64,000 nt of DNA. It comes from Marsupella aquatica. Taxonomy: Eukaryota > Marchantiophyta. Positions within the stretch are counted from its first letter, which is position 1, and every line of letters begins with the position of its first letter. The notes beneath the pieces are model-generated. The model saw nothing but the letters and a program-made list of their open reading frames with translations, was not told the origin of the DNA and did no database searches. A program made the position numbers and the translations under genes. Of the stretch, positions 20,789 to 30,943 are shown in pieces. The stretch is from the NCBI GenBank assembly GCA_973895155.1, contig OZ316894.1, positions 21,762,001 to 21,826,000 of the forward strand, read 5' to 3'.

Positions 20789-23503
20789 ACTGCTTCCCAG
20801 TGTACCTTCCCTGGATTCGACATGTACCTGCTCACCTTGCCCATAGCCATGGCAAGATCAGGTCTAGTGCAAGTCATCAAATACATGAGACTCCCCACTG
20901 CCTTGTCATATGGAACCTTTGACATCAACCCCTTCTCTGTGTCATCCGTAGGACAGAACGCTGATGATAACTTGAAGTGTGGAGCCAACGGGGTACTTAC
21001 TGGCTTGCTATTCTCCATGTTGAACCTTGCAATTACCTTCCTCGCATAACTGCTCTGCGTCAACCATAGCTTGCCAGCCTCCAAGTCCCTAGTGATCTCC
21101 ATACCCAAAATCCTCTTAGCTGGCCCTAAGTCCTTCATCTTAAACTCTGCACTAAGCAGTGCCTTTAACAATCTCAGACCTATCCTTGGCTGCAATTAGC
21201 ATGTCATCCACATAAAGTACTAAAACAATGAACCCAAAGACAACATTCTTTACCGGTTTCAAATACACACAAGGGTCAAATACACTTCTGTGAAAACCTT
21301 GTGACCGAATCCAATCGTCAAACCGCTTGTTCCACTGTCTTGGTGACTGCTTCAACCCATACAAGGATTTCAGCAATCTGCAAACCAATTCCTCCTGTCC
21401 TCTCTTCACAAAACCTAGCGGTTGTCTCATGAAGATCACCTCTTCCAATGTGCCATAGAGGAAAGCTGTGACAACATCCATCTGATCTAGCAGCAGACCA
21501 AATATTACAACAAGTACACACAATAGTCGTATTGTAGAGTACTTAGCAACTGGTGAGAAGACCTCATTGTAATCCACACCTTTCTCTTGTGTGAATCCCT
21601 TTGCTACCAATCTAGCCTTGTAGACCTTCGATCCACCTCCTATGGAATTATCCTTTAACTTGTAAATCCACTTGCTGTCCACCACTTGCTGACCCTTAGG
21701 CAGCTTAACAAGCTCCCAAGTTTTGTTGTCCTTTAGTGACTGCATCTCCGTTTGCATTGCTGCAGTCCACTTCTGCTTCTCCTTTGAAGCACTTGCCTCA
21801 TGAAATGAAGAAGGTTCCCCTTCTTCCAAAATTAACGCATCACCCTCATCATCAGCTGTAAAATCATCCTCTTGCAGTTGAGATGAATCAACCCACTGTC
21901 CATACCTTGGTGGAGCGCGTACAATGCGACCAGATGTTCTTCTAGCCGATGACTCCGGTTGATCTGCGTGTGCTGGTACAATTTGAAGCTCAACAGCATC
22001 CACTTGCTGCTCACCAGCATCAACAAACTCCTCTGGTTCCTCTGGCACAGGAACCAGCTTCATAATTGGAGCAACTCCTTCTCTCCGGTCATGCACCTCA
22101 TAACCAATCTCCCCCTCAACGAGATCCGGGATAGGAGATTTTCCTTTGTCAGTACGGGAGACCTGAGTATTCTCCCCCTCCTTCAATAATCTGGATTCAT
22201 TGAAGGAAACATCCCTACTGACAATGAGCTTACAGGCAATAGGATCCCATAGCCTATAGGCTTTCACACCACTCTGGTACCCAAGAAAAACACATTTCTT
22301 GGAGGTAGGATCCAACTTGGTCCTATTCTGCTTCGGTGTGAGAACATATGCATCACTTCCAAAAACTACCAAGCCATGATAGTCTGCTTGCCGCTTATAG
22401 CGCATCTCAAATGGCGTTTTGAAATTGATAGCACTAGAAGGAGAAAGATTTACCAAATAAGCTGCGGTATTGACAGCTTCTGCCCAAAATTCTTGTGGTA
22501 AACCTGATTGGCTCAACATACTCCGTGACCGCTCCAACAGTGTCCGATTGAGCCTCTCAGCGACACCATTCTGCTGCGGAGTATAAACTGTGGTGAGATG
22601 GCGAGTTATCCCCTGTTCTGAACAGTACTCTTTAAATTCCATTGAAGTGTACTCCCCACCGTTGTCTGACCTCAGACTCTTCACCCTTGTATCCAAACAC
22701 TTGATCGTGTTTCCAGTCTGATTCTCCACCTGGGCCTTCCACTTCTTAAAAATGGACAAGACATCAGACTTATGCGTCATGAAATAAATCCACACAAATC
22801 TTGAGTAATCATCAATAAATGATACATAGTACAACTTTCCAGAGTGTGAGGGAGTCGGGGATGGACCCCACACGTCACTATGTATGTACTCAAGAACCGC
22901 TTTGGAACAATGAGTTCCAACACCAAAAGCACGACGATGCTGCTTTCCAAGAATGCAATGCTCACAAAACTCTAATTTACAAGATTGCAAATCAGAAATG
23001 AGTCCATTCTTCCGTAAGATAGCCAAACTCTTCTCACTCATGTGGCCTAGCCGTGAATGCCACAGTTGAGTCATCTCCTCGTGAGACTTGGTTACATTGG
23101 CCTCTCCACATACAGTATTGCCCTGTAACACATACAAATTCTTTTGTCTACTCCCCTTCAAAATCACTGTCTCTCCCGACCTGACTTGAAGTTCACCATC
23201 AATAACGCTCCATTGATGACCATTTGAATCCAACACACCGAGTGAAATCAGATTCTTACGCATGCCAGGTACATACCTGACTCCGGATACTGTGCGCACA
23301 GCGCCATCAAACATTTGAATCTTCACAGACCCAATTCCCTCAATTTGACAGGAGTGATCATTTCCCATCAGAACTGAACCGTTTGAAACAGAGTAAGAAC
23401 TGAAAAACTCACGAATGTAACAAATATGAAAAGAGCAAGCACAATCAAGAATCCACACATCATCTGCTCTCCTAGATGACGTGCACAGGGCATACCCCCG
23501 GCT
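20782..23503 (-). pseudogene. Copia pol of copy A
   Basis: Open from 23503 down through protease (WILDCACSFHIC), integrase and reverse transcriptase to about 21152, 768 residues from the first usable ATG. Integrase residues HSRLGH, CEHC, DDYSRF, SDNGGEY and the RT box VLYVDDMLIAA are all present. A five-base deletion near 21165 (compared with 27635-27645 of copy B) shifts the frame within IVKLKALLS; the other frame then continues to GKVHWEAVK at 20782, where a gag fragment is joined and 102 codons of RNase H are missing. Apart from these lesions it is close in sequence to D and B, so the rearrangement is young. Confidence 0.95.
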
Positions 23504-24544
23504 TCATAAAACATACTCATCATTGAGTAAATCAGCTTCTCCATCAGCCCTAGCCACATTTGCCGATGAAGTTTCCGCTGCCTTTCCCTTACAGTCTCGC
23601 TTGAAGTGTCCAACTTGGTTGCACTTCCAACATGTCACCTGCCTCCTCTGAGGGGATTTACCCTTGGATTTAGATCTGGATTTAGATCTAAACTGGGTTC
23701 TACGGTCCCCAGTTGGTCGCTGCATACTCCTCCCACGGTTAACATTGAGGGCAGCACCAGATGATGAAGGCTGTGACGTGATGTGCATCTTCTGCTGAAG
23801 ATCATCACTAAGCAGAGAACTTACCACGTCATTGTATGAAATGGTATCCCTATCACGATGCAACAACACTCGTGATAGGGACTGGTAAGATGGAGGCAAT
23901 GAACTAAGAAGCTGCAGAGCCTTCGTCTCATCATTCAAAGTCTCCCCAAGGTTTTCCAAGTCAACGATCATGTCGTTGAAAGCATCCACATGGTCTTGCA
24001 ACTTCGTACCAGATTCCTTCATCCTGAAACTCATCAGTTTGTAGGAAGTGTAGAGCAGGTTCGACAACTCCTTGCGGTGATACTTGCTCTGCAATTCCGC
24101 AAACAAGGACATGCAATCCTTATGTGCACCCAACTGCTTGATGATGGGAGGCATGAGATAGAGTGTAACACACCACACTCCCTGCTCCTGCATGCGGTCC
24201 CATTGTTTCTCATCAACATCGTCTTCACGAGGGCTCAGCAGTTGGCCCATCCCTGACGCATAAAGCACTCCCTTCACCTGCTTCTCCCATAGCAAGTAGT
24301 CAGAGCGCCCATCATACTTTGTCACTTCATACTTGGGTCCCCCAAGCTTGAAAGTCCCCATCTTCTTCTTTGGCACTACCGTGAGCTCCGGTAGTAGTAC
24401 TACTTCCTCCACCACACGCCGCACCGGTGATGGTATCAGTGTCACGTGCTCTTCCTCCTGCTCCTCTCTCTGCCCCTGAAACCTCCGCAGTGATCCTCGT
24501 GCTTCAAGTTCCACGTCTTCGAAAAACTCCTCCGAATCACTCAT
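23504..24544 (-). CDS. Copia gag of copy A, intact
   Basis: A 346-residue gag frame, from MSDSEEFFEDVELEARG to EYVL, with the gag core, an S/R-rich linker (FRSKSRSKSKGKSPQRR) and the zinc knuckle CWKCNQVGHFKRDC. The stop is TGA at 23504-23506, while D has TAA at the same codon. Pol continues in the same frame. Two extra residues (VP in ELTVVPKKKM) distinguish it from the other copies. Its start lies inside an interval that copy D lacks. It is the only complete gag here. Confidence 0.92.
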   Translation of the reverse strand: MSDSEEFFEDVELEARGSLRRFQGQREEQEEEHVTLIPSPVRRVVEEVVLLPELTVVPKKKMGTFKLGGPKYEVTKYDGRSDYLLWEKQVKGVLYASGMGQLLSPREDDVDEKQWDRMQEQGVWCVTLYLMPPIIKQLGAHKDCMSLFAELQSKYHRKELSNLLYTSYKLMSFRMKESGTKLQDHVDAFNDMIVDLENLGETLNDETKALQLLSSLPPSYQSLSRVLLHRDRDTISYNDVVSSLLSDDLQQKMHITSQPSSSGAALNVNRGRSMQRPTGDRRTQFRSKSRSKSKGKSPQRRQVTCWKCNQVGHFKRDCKGKAAETSSANVARADGEADLLNDEYVL

Positions 24545-25276
24545 ATGAGAAAATCACAAAAAATGTTGTTTTTCACAACTTCTCAAAAAACTCAAAACTC
24601 AACACCGCCGCGTAGCCCACAAAGCTAGGAGTCCAATACTAAAAACCGAAATCAAAATTGAAATTTGACAAAAAAGTTATTCAAATTTCGGTCGAGATGG
24701 GTAAAACCTTGGGAAACTCCCCCGTTTTGACCACCTCAGGGAATAACCGAAATACCAAGTACAACCCGTTGTCGGAATTGCGATGTGATTGGTGCGCCGC
24801 GTTGCCAACTTCAATGGCTACGACCTTGCCGAAAAATAACCAAAAAAGTTACCGTTCGGCGGATGAAATCTTTGTCGGACGGTCAAAAAATTGCTCTCTA
24901 GTTTTTTGGAATATTCTATGACCCTTGTACAGGCCCTGTGGGAATTTTGGAAGAACAATCGAGGGGCTGACACGTGTCCTCGAACCCCCAAAACCCCCTA
25001 CCACCCTTCGTCGTCGAAATTTGGTCGCGCGCGCAGAAAATACACACGGCAGAATGTACCCCTCGACACCAAACGCAAGATATCTCACTCGGGTTTTGAC
25101 TAAATCAAGATCCGATTTCAGATTTGGAAACTAGACTCCGAGGCGATGAAGATCGATATAAGAAGCACCCAAAACGAGGAAAGAACGAGGGAGAAAAAAA
25201 TTGGTAAAGATGACAGATTTCTCTCAATTGCCATAGCCAATTTCGAATCAGTTTTTCAAAGAGAAAAAAATGGTAC
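24517..25276 (-). other. Intron-like interval in the leader of copy A (760 bp)
   Basis: Read on the minus strand, it starts GACAAG/GTACCA and ends TTCGAAG/ACGTGG. Copy D has exactly GACAAGACGTGG instead. Copy B has the same interval, also 760 bp (29252-30011), and C has 757 bp (19295-20051). The gag ATG is 28 bases inside its 3' end. A GT-AG intron is the simplest reading, but both edges share AAG, so a microhomology deletion is possible. Confidence 0.65.
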
Positions 25277-25683
25277 CTTGTCAACAACGAATGTTGATCA
25301 ATTGCACTTGGTGCCGTCACCAAGTCCAACAAGGTAATTGATTTTGCTTAGCCTTCCTCTTTGCATCAAAGAGCCAATCCCGGACTCAAAAACAATCGTC
25401 TTGCCTCAATCTCTCCGTTGAGTCAAAACACTTGACGCTTCTCCCTCCGAGTCGATGCCAACTTTCTTCACAAAATCCAGAACGACGAAAACTTAGATCT
25501 CTCTGCACCACAAGCTCCATTCAACGATTTCTTCACACCGTTAGAAAGCTCTTGGCCTGATCTATCCGTTGAGCCCATAAACTCCAAGTTCCATGCGATG
25601 GAACTCTGGAAAATCCACCAACACTCAACGCTGGAAAAACCGTCATGAAATCCCGTCACGAACACACATCACCTCCCAAGCAT

Positions 25684-25695
25684 GCTCTGATACCA
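25684..25695 (-). promoter_or_regulatory. Primer-binding site of copy A
   Basis: Minus-strand TGGTATCAGAGC, two bases inside the LTR that starts at 25698. Complementary to initiator methionine tRNA. Confidence 0.95.
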
Positions 25696-25697
25696 AT

Positions 25698-26147
25698 TGT
25701 TGAGCATAGACGACGATCGCAACGGCAAGCCCATGAACCATCCAACGCACAATAGTCGACACAAGAGATACGTGGTTCACCTCCTTGAGGCTACGTCCAC
25801 GGGAACACACAAGAGAGCTTTACTGAACTCTAAGCCCGTCGGCTATACCGAGTCTCCACAGTGTAAGCTCTCCCTATCTCTCAAGTGGCTCCATAACAAT
25901 GAGCCTTGGTTCTACCTCTCCAAGCACACATGCCTCTTATGATATAGTGTGCAACTTAGTTGTACCTAACCACATAGTTGTACCTAATCACGTAGTTGTA
26001 CCTAACCACATAGTTGTACCTAATCACGTAGTTGTACCTAACCACATAGTTGTACCTAATCACGTAGTTGTACCTAACCACGTAGTTGTACCAACCCACG
26101 TTGTTGTACCAACCACGTCATACCTAACCTAGACGTAAGAGTAAATA
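25698..26147 (-). repeat. 5' LTR of copy A, outer end truncated
   Basis: It has nine copies of the 18-bp repeat and would be 457 bp, but the first seven bases (TGTTGGG, minus strand) are missing at the outer end. There it abuts, through one extra T, the next LTR at 26149. Confidence 0.95.
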
Positions 26148-26148
26148 T

Positions 26149-26515
26149 TGTTGAGCATAGACGACGATCGCAACGGCAAGCCCATGAACCATCCAACGCA
26201 CAATAGTCGACACAAGAGATACGTGGTTCACCTCCTTGAGGCTACGTCCACGGGAACACACAAGAGAGCTTTACTGAACTCTAAGCCCGTCGGCTATACC
26301 GAGTCTCCACAGTGTAAGCTCTCCCTATCTCTCAAGTGGCTCCATAACAATGAGCCTTGGTTCTACCTCTCCAAGCACACATGCCTCTTATGATATAGTG
26401 TGCAACTTAGTTGTACCTAATCACGTAGTTGTACCTAACCACGTAGTTGTACCAACCCACGTTGTTGTACCAACCACGTCATACCTAACCTAGACGTAAG
26501 AGTAAATACCCAACA
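26149..26515 (-). repeat. 3' LTR of copy B (367 bp)
   Basis: Complete TGTTGGG...CTCAACA ends on the minus strand, only four copies of the 18-bp repeat, and a polypurine tract directly upstream at 26517-26526. Confidence 0.95.
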
Positions 26516-26516
26516 A

Positions 26517-26526
26517 TCTTCCCCTT
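26517..26526 (-). promoter_or_regulatory. Polypurine tract of copy B
   Basis: Minus-strand AAGGGGAAGA next to the 3' LTR, the usual primer for plus-strand cDNA synthesis. The same tract lies at 30891-30900 beside the next LTR. Confidence 0.85.
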
Positions 26527-26706
26527 GACTCTGGTCTAGGGGAGAGTAATACTGCCAATGTATATGATCCCTCAGCGGGAAGTTCTGGACAGAAACCAAA
26601 CCGGTTTCCCTCTCTAACTAGAGCAAACCAGAACTAAGCCGTAGCCTAATACATAGGAATGAGGAAGAGCATATATCAGTAATTACAATGAATGTTTAAG
26701 AAAACT

Positions 26707-28675
26707 CTACTTGTGATGCAATTGCAAAACCTGCAATACGTCACGGTGTCTAGAGAAACTCTCCAAAGGAATCACTTTGGTAAATGCGTCAGTCGGGTTG
26801 AGTTTACCATCAATCTTGACTAGCTCAAACAAATTATCAGACACGGCCTGCCTGATAAAATGGTACCTGACGTCAATGTGCTTCACTCTGCTGTCCATCA
26901 CCTGGTTCACAGCAAGGTGGAGCGCACTTTGACTATCACAATGGAGCTTCACATTCCCCTGTGGCAATCCCATTTCAGTGATAAGTCTATCCAACCAAAT
27001 CGCTTCCTTTGCTGCTTCCGCAGCTGCAACATACTCCGCTTCTGTAGTAGACTGAGCAATACACTTCTGCAAAGTAGACCTCCAACTTATGCATCCACCG
27101 CCAAGTGTGAACACGTATCCTGTTGTTGATCTCCTTCGGTCCAAATCTTGTCCATAGTCAGAATCTACATAGCCAATCAATGATCTAGCATTCTTTGCAT
27201 TCGCATCAAATAAAAGACCATGATCCACGGTACCCTTCAAGTACCTGATAATCCACTTCACTGCTTCCCAGTGTACCTTCCCTGGATTCGACATGTACCT
27301 GCTCACCTTGCCCATAGCCATGGCAAGATCAGGTCTAGTGCAAGTCATCAAATACATGAGACTCCCCACTGCCTTGTCATATGGAACCTTTGACATCAAC
27401 CCCTTCTCTGTGTCATCCGTAGGACAGAACGCTGATGATAACTTGAAGTGTGGAGCCAACGGGGTACTTACTGGCTTGCTATTCTCCATGTTGAACCTTG
27501 CAATTACCTTCCTCGCATAACTGCTCTGCGTCAACCATAGCTTGCCAGCCTCCAAGTCCCTAGTGATCTCCATACCCAAAATCCTCTTAGCTGGCCCTAA
27601 GTCCTTCATCTTAAACTCTGCACTAAGCAGTGCCTTGAGCTTAACAATCTCAGACCTATCCTTGGCTGCAATTAGCATGTCATCCACATAAAGTACTAAA
27701 ACAATGAACCCAAAGACAACATTCTTCACCGGTTTCAAATACACACAAGGGTCAAATACACTTCTGTGAAAACCTTGTGACCGAATCCAATCGTCAAACC
27801 GCTTGTTCCACTGTCTTGGTGACTGCTTCAACCCATACAAGGATTTCAGCAATCTGCAAACCAATTCCTCCTGTCCTCTCTTCACAAAACCTAGCGGTTG
27901 TCTCATGAAGATCACCTCTTCCAATGTGCCATAGAGGAAAGCTGTGACAACATCCATCTGATCTAGGAGCAGACCAAACATTACAACAAGTACACACAAT
28001 AGTCGTATTGTAGAGTACTTAGCAACTGGTGAGAAGACCTCATTGTAATCCACACCTTTCTCTTGTGTGAATCCCTTTGCTACCAATCTAGCCTTGTAGA
28101 CCTTCGATCCACCTCCTATGGAATTATCCTTCAGCTTGTAAATCCACTTGTTGTCCACCACTTGCTGACCCTTAGGCAGCTTAACAAGCTCCCAAGTTTT
28201 GTTGTCCTTTAGTGACTGCATCTCCGTTTGCATTGCTGCAGTCCACTTCTGCTTCTCCTTTGAAGCACTTGCCTCATGAAATGAAGAAGGTTCTCCTTCT
28301 TCCAAAATTAACGCATCACCCTCATCATCAGCTGTAAAATCATCCTCTTGCAGTTGAGATGAATCAACCCACTGTCCATACCTTGATGGAGCGCGTACAG
28401 TGCGACCAGATGTTCTTCTAGCCAATGACTCCGGTTGATCTGCGTGTGCTGGTACAATTTGAAGCTCAATAGCATCCACTTGCTGCTCACCAGCATCAAC
28501 AAACTCCTCTGGTTCCTCTGGCACAGGAACCAGCTCCATAATTGGAGCAACTCCTTCTCTCCGGTCATGCACCTCATAACCAATCTCCCCCTCAACGAGA
28601 TCCGGGATAGGAGATTTTCCTTTGTCAGTACGGGAGACCTGAGTATTCTCCCCCTCCTTCAATAATCAATAGATT
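26707..28675 (-). pseudogene. Copia pol of copy B, reverse transcriptase and complete RNase H
   Basis: A 651-residue open frame covers the end of the integrase linker (from LLKEGENTQ), the reverse transcriptase (VLYVDDMLIAA) and the full RNase H (GYVDSDYGQDLD, STTEAEYVA, KLHCDSQSALHL, DVRYHFIR), ending LQLHHK and TAG. It is the reference here for the 3' part of pol. Protease and integrase core are deleted; the frame is joined upstream to a short leader snippet. Confidence 0.95.
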
Positions 28676-28757
28676 TTGCTTAGCCTTTCTCTTTTCATCA
28701 AAGAGCCAATCCCAGACTCAAAACAATCGTCTATGCTCAACAATTGGTATCAGAGCC
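28676..28757 (-). mobile_element. Scrambled junction in copy B: leader piece and inverted LTR/primer site
   Basis: Minus strand: gag ends at AGGATGAAGG, then GCTCTGATACCAATTG, the primer site and LTR end in reverse orientation, then ATTGTTTTGAG to GGCTAAGCAAAATC, a forward leader piece, then pol ATTATTGAAGGAGG. The shared word AGACGAT allows the turn from inverted LTR to forward leader. Confidence 0.85.
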
Positions 28758-29279
28758 CTTCATCCTGAAACTCATCAGTTTGTAGGAAGTGTAGAGCCGG
28801 TTCGACAACTCCTTGCGGTGATACTTGCTCTGCAATTCCGCAAACAAGGACATGCAATCCTTATGTGCACCCAACTGCTTGATGATGGGAGGCATGAGAT
28901 AGAGTGTAACACACCACACTCCCTGCTCCTGCATGCGGTCCCATTGTTTCTCATCAACATCGTCTTCACGAAGGCTCAGCAGTTGGCCCATCCCTGACGC
29001 ATAAAGCACTCCCTTCACCTGCTTCTCCCATAGCAAGTAGTCAGAGCGCCCATCATACTTTGTCACTTCATACTTGGGTCCCCCAAGCTTGAAAGTCCCC
29101 ATCTTCTTCTTTACCGTGAGCTCCGGTAGTAGTACTGCTTCCTCCACCACACGCCGCACCGGTGATGGTATCGGTGTCACGTGCTCTTCCTCCTGCTCCT
29201 CTCTCTGCCCCTGAAACCTCCGCGGTGATCCTCGTGCTTCAAGTTCCACATCTTCGAAAAACTCCTCCGAATCACTCAT
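28758..29279 (-). pseudogene. Copia gag of copy B, N-terminal part
   Basis: Gag from MSDSEEFFEDVELEARG to SYKLMSFRMK, about 174 codons, then lost at the scrambled junction. The same breakpoint codon (MSFRMK) ends the displaced gag fragment at 20468. The zinc knuckle is absent. Confidence 0.92.
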
Positions 29280-30432
29280 ATGAGAAAGTCACAAAAAATG
29301 TTGTTTTTCACAACTTCTCAAAAAACTCGAAACTCAACACCGCCGCGTAGCCCACAAAGCTAGGAGTCCAATACTGAAAACCAAAATCAAAATCGAAATT
29401 TGACGGAAAAGTTATTCAAATTTCGGTCGAGGTGGGTAAAACCTTGGGAAACTCCCCCGTTTTGACCACCTCAGGGAATAACCGAAATACCAAGTACAAC
29501 CCGTTGTCGGAATTGCGATGTGATTGGTGCGCTGCATTGCCAACTTCAATGGCTACGACCTCGCCGAAAAATAACCAAAAAAGTTACCGTTCGGCGGATG
29601 AAATCTTTGTCGGACGGTCAAAAAATAGCTCTCTGGTTTTTTGGAATATTCTATGACCCTTGTACAGGCCCTGTGGGAATTTTGGAAGAACAATCGAGGG
29701 GCTGACATGTGTCCTCGAACCCCCAAAACCCCCTACCACCCTTCGTCGTCGAAATTTGGTCGCGCGCGCAGAAAATACACACGGCAGAATGTACCCCTCG
29801 ACACCAAACGCAAGATATCTCACTCGGGTTTTGACGAAATCAAGATCCGATTTCAGATTTGGAAACTAGACTCCGAGGCGATGAAGATCGATATAAGAAG
29901 CACCCAAAACGAGGAAAGAACGAGGGAGAAAAAAATTGGTAAAGATGACAGATTTCTCTCAATTGCCATAGCCAATTTCGAATCAGTTTTTCAAAGAGAA
30001 AAAAATGGTACCTTGTCAACAACAAATGTTGATCAATTGCACTTGGTGCCGTCACCAAGTCCAACAAGGTAATTGATTTTGCTTAGCCTTCCTTTTTTCA
30101 TCAAAGAGCCAATCCCGGACTCAAAACAATCGTCTTGCCTCAATCTCTCCGTTGAGTCAAAACACTTGACGCTTCTCCCTCCGAGTCGATTGCCAACTTT
30201 CTTCACAAAATCCAGAACGACGAAAACTTAGATCTCTCTGCACCACGAGCTCCGTTCAACAATTTCTTCACACCGTTAGAAAGCTCTTGGCCTGATCTAT
30301 CCGTTGAGCCCATAAACTCCAAGTTCCATGCGATGGAACTCTGGAAAATCCACCAACACTCAACGTTGGAAAAACCGTCATGAAATCCCGTCACGAACAC
30401 ACATCACCTCCCAAGCATGCTCTGATACCAAT
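29280..30432 (-). mobile_element. Leader and primer site of copy B
   Basis: Contains the untranslated leader with most of the 760-bp intron-like interval (29252-30011) and the primer-binding site at 30419-30430 (minus-strand TGGTATCAGAGC). It matches the leaders of A and C closely. Confidence 0.9.
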
Positions 30433-30889
30433 TGTTGAGCATAGACGACGATCGCAACGGCAAGCCCATGAACCATCCAACGCACAATAGTCGACACAAG
30501 AGATACGTGGTTCACCTCCTTGAGGCTACGTCCACGGGAACACACAAGAGAGCTTTACTGAACTCTAAGCCCGTCGGCTATACCGAGTCTCCACAGTGTA
30601 AGCTCTCCCTATCTCTCAAGTGGCTCCATAACAATGAGCCTTGGTTCTACCTCTCCAAGCACACATGCCTCTTATGATATAGTGTGCAACTTAGTTGTAC
30701 CTAACCACATAGTTGTACCTAATCACGTAGTTGTACCTAACCACATAGTTGTACCTAATCACGTAGTTGTACCTAACCACATAGTTGTACCTAATCACGT
30801 AGTTGTACCTAACCACGTAGTTGTACCAACCCACGTTGTTGTACCAACCACGTCATACCTAACCTAGACGTAAGAGTAAATACCCAACA
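30433..30889 (-). repeat. LTR shared by copy B (as 5') and stub E (as 3'), 457 bp
   Basis: Complete TG/CA ends and nine 18-bp repeats. It has a primer site on its B side and a polypurine tract on its other side, so it serves both as a 5' LTR for B and a 3' LTR for E. That is the form left by LTR-LTR recombination or by tandem insertion. Confidence 0.95.
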
Positions 30890-30943
30890 ATCTTCCCCTT
30901 GACTCTGGTCTAGGGGAGAGTAATACTGCCAATGTATATGATC
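30890..30943 (-). mobile_element. Stub E, last bases of a further copia copy
   Basis: It matches 26516-26569: polypurine tract and the end of the 3' UTR. It breaks off at ATGATC, beyond which the non-LTR pseudogene resumes. No LTR or target duplication marks this border. Confidence 0.88.

Larger units (their letters stand above)
13939..30943. mobile_element. Rearranged Ty1/copia retrotransposon array
   Basis: All of this interval is one copia family: copy D on the plus strand (13939-18683) and pieces C, A, B and E on the minus strand (18684-30943). Order read left to right is LTR-D gag-pol; inverted 3' end, leader and gag start of C; a gag fragment; A pol, gag and leader; LTR; LTR; B 3' end, pol, gag fragment and leader; LTR; 65 bp or less of E. 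No unit is intact. Only the left border is a proper LTR end (TGTTGGG at 13939, preceded by CTATT); the right border is internal sequence, so no target duplication can be shown. Confidence 0.9.

Noticed and set aside
25960-26110. Regular short repeats that might suggest a CRISPR array
   Set aside because: The units are contiguous with no unique spacers, lie in LTRs, and the genome is eukaryotic.
13941-30941. An intact, autonomous copia element
   Set aside because: Every copy has lesions: D lacks the 3' end and gag start, A has a frameshift and RNase H gap, B lacks protease and integrase, C is a fragment.
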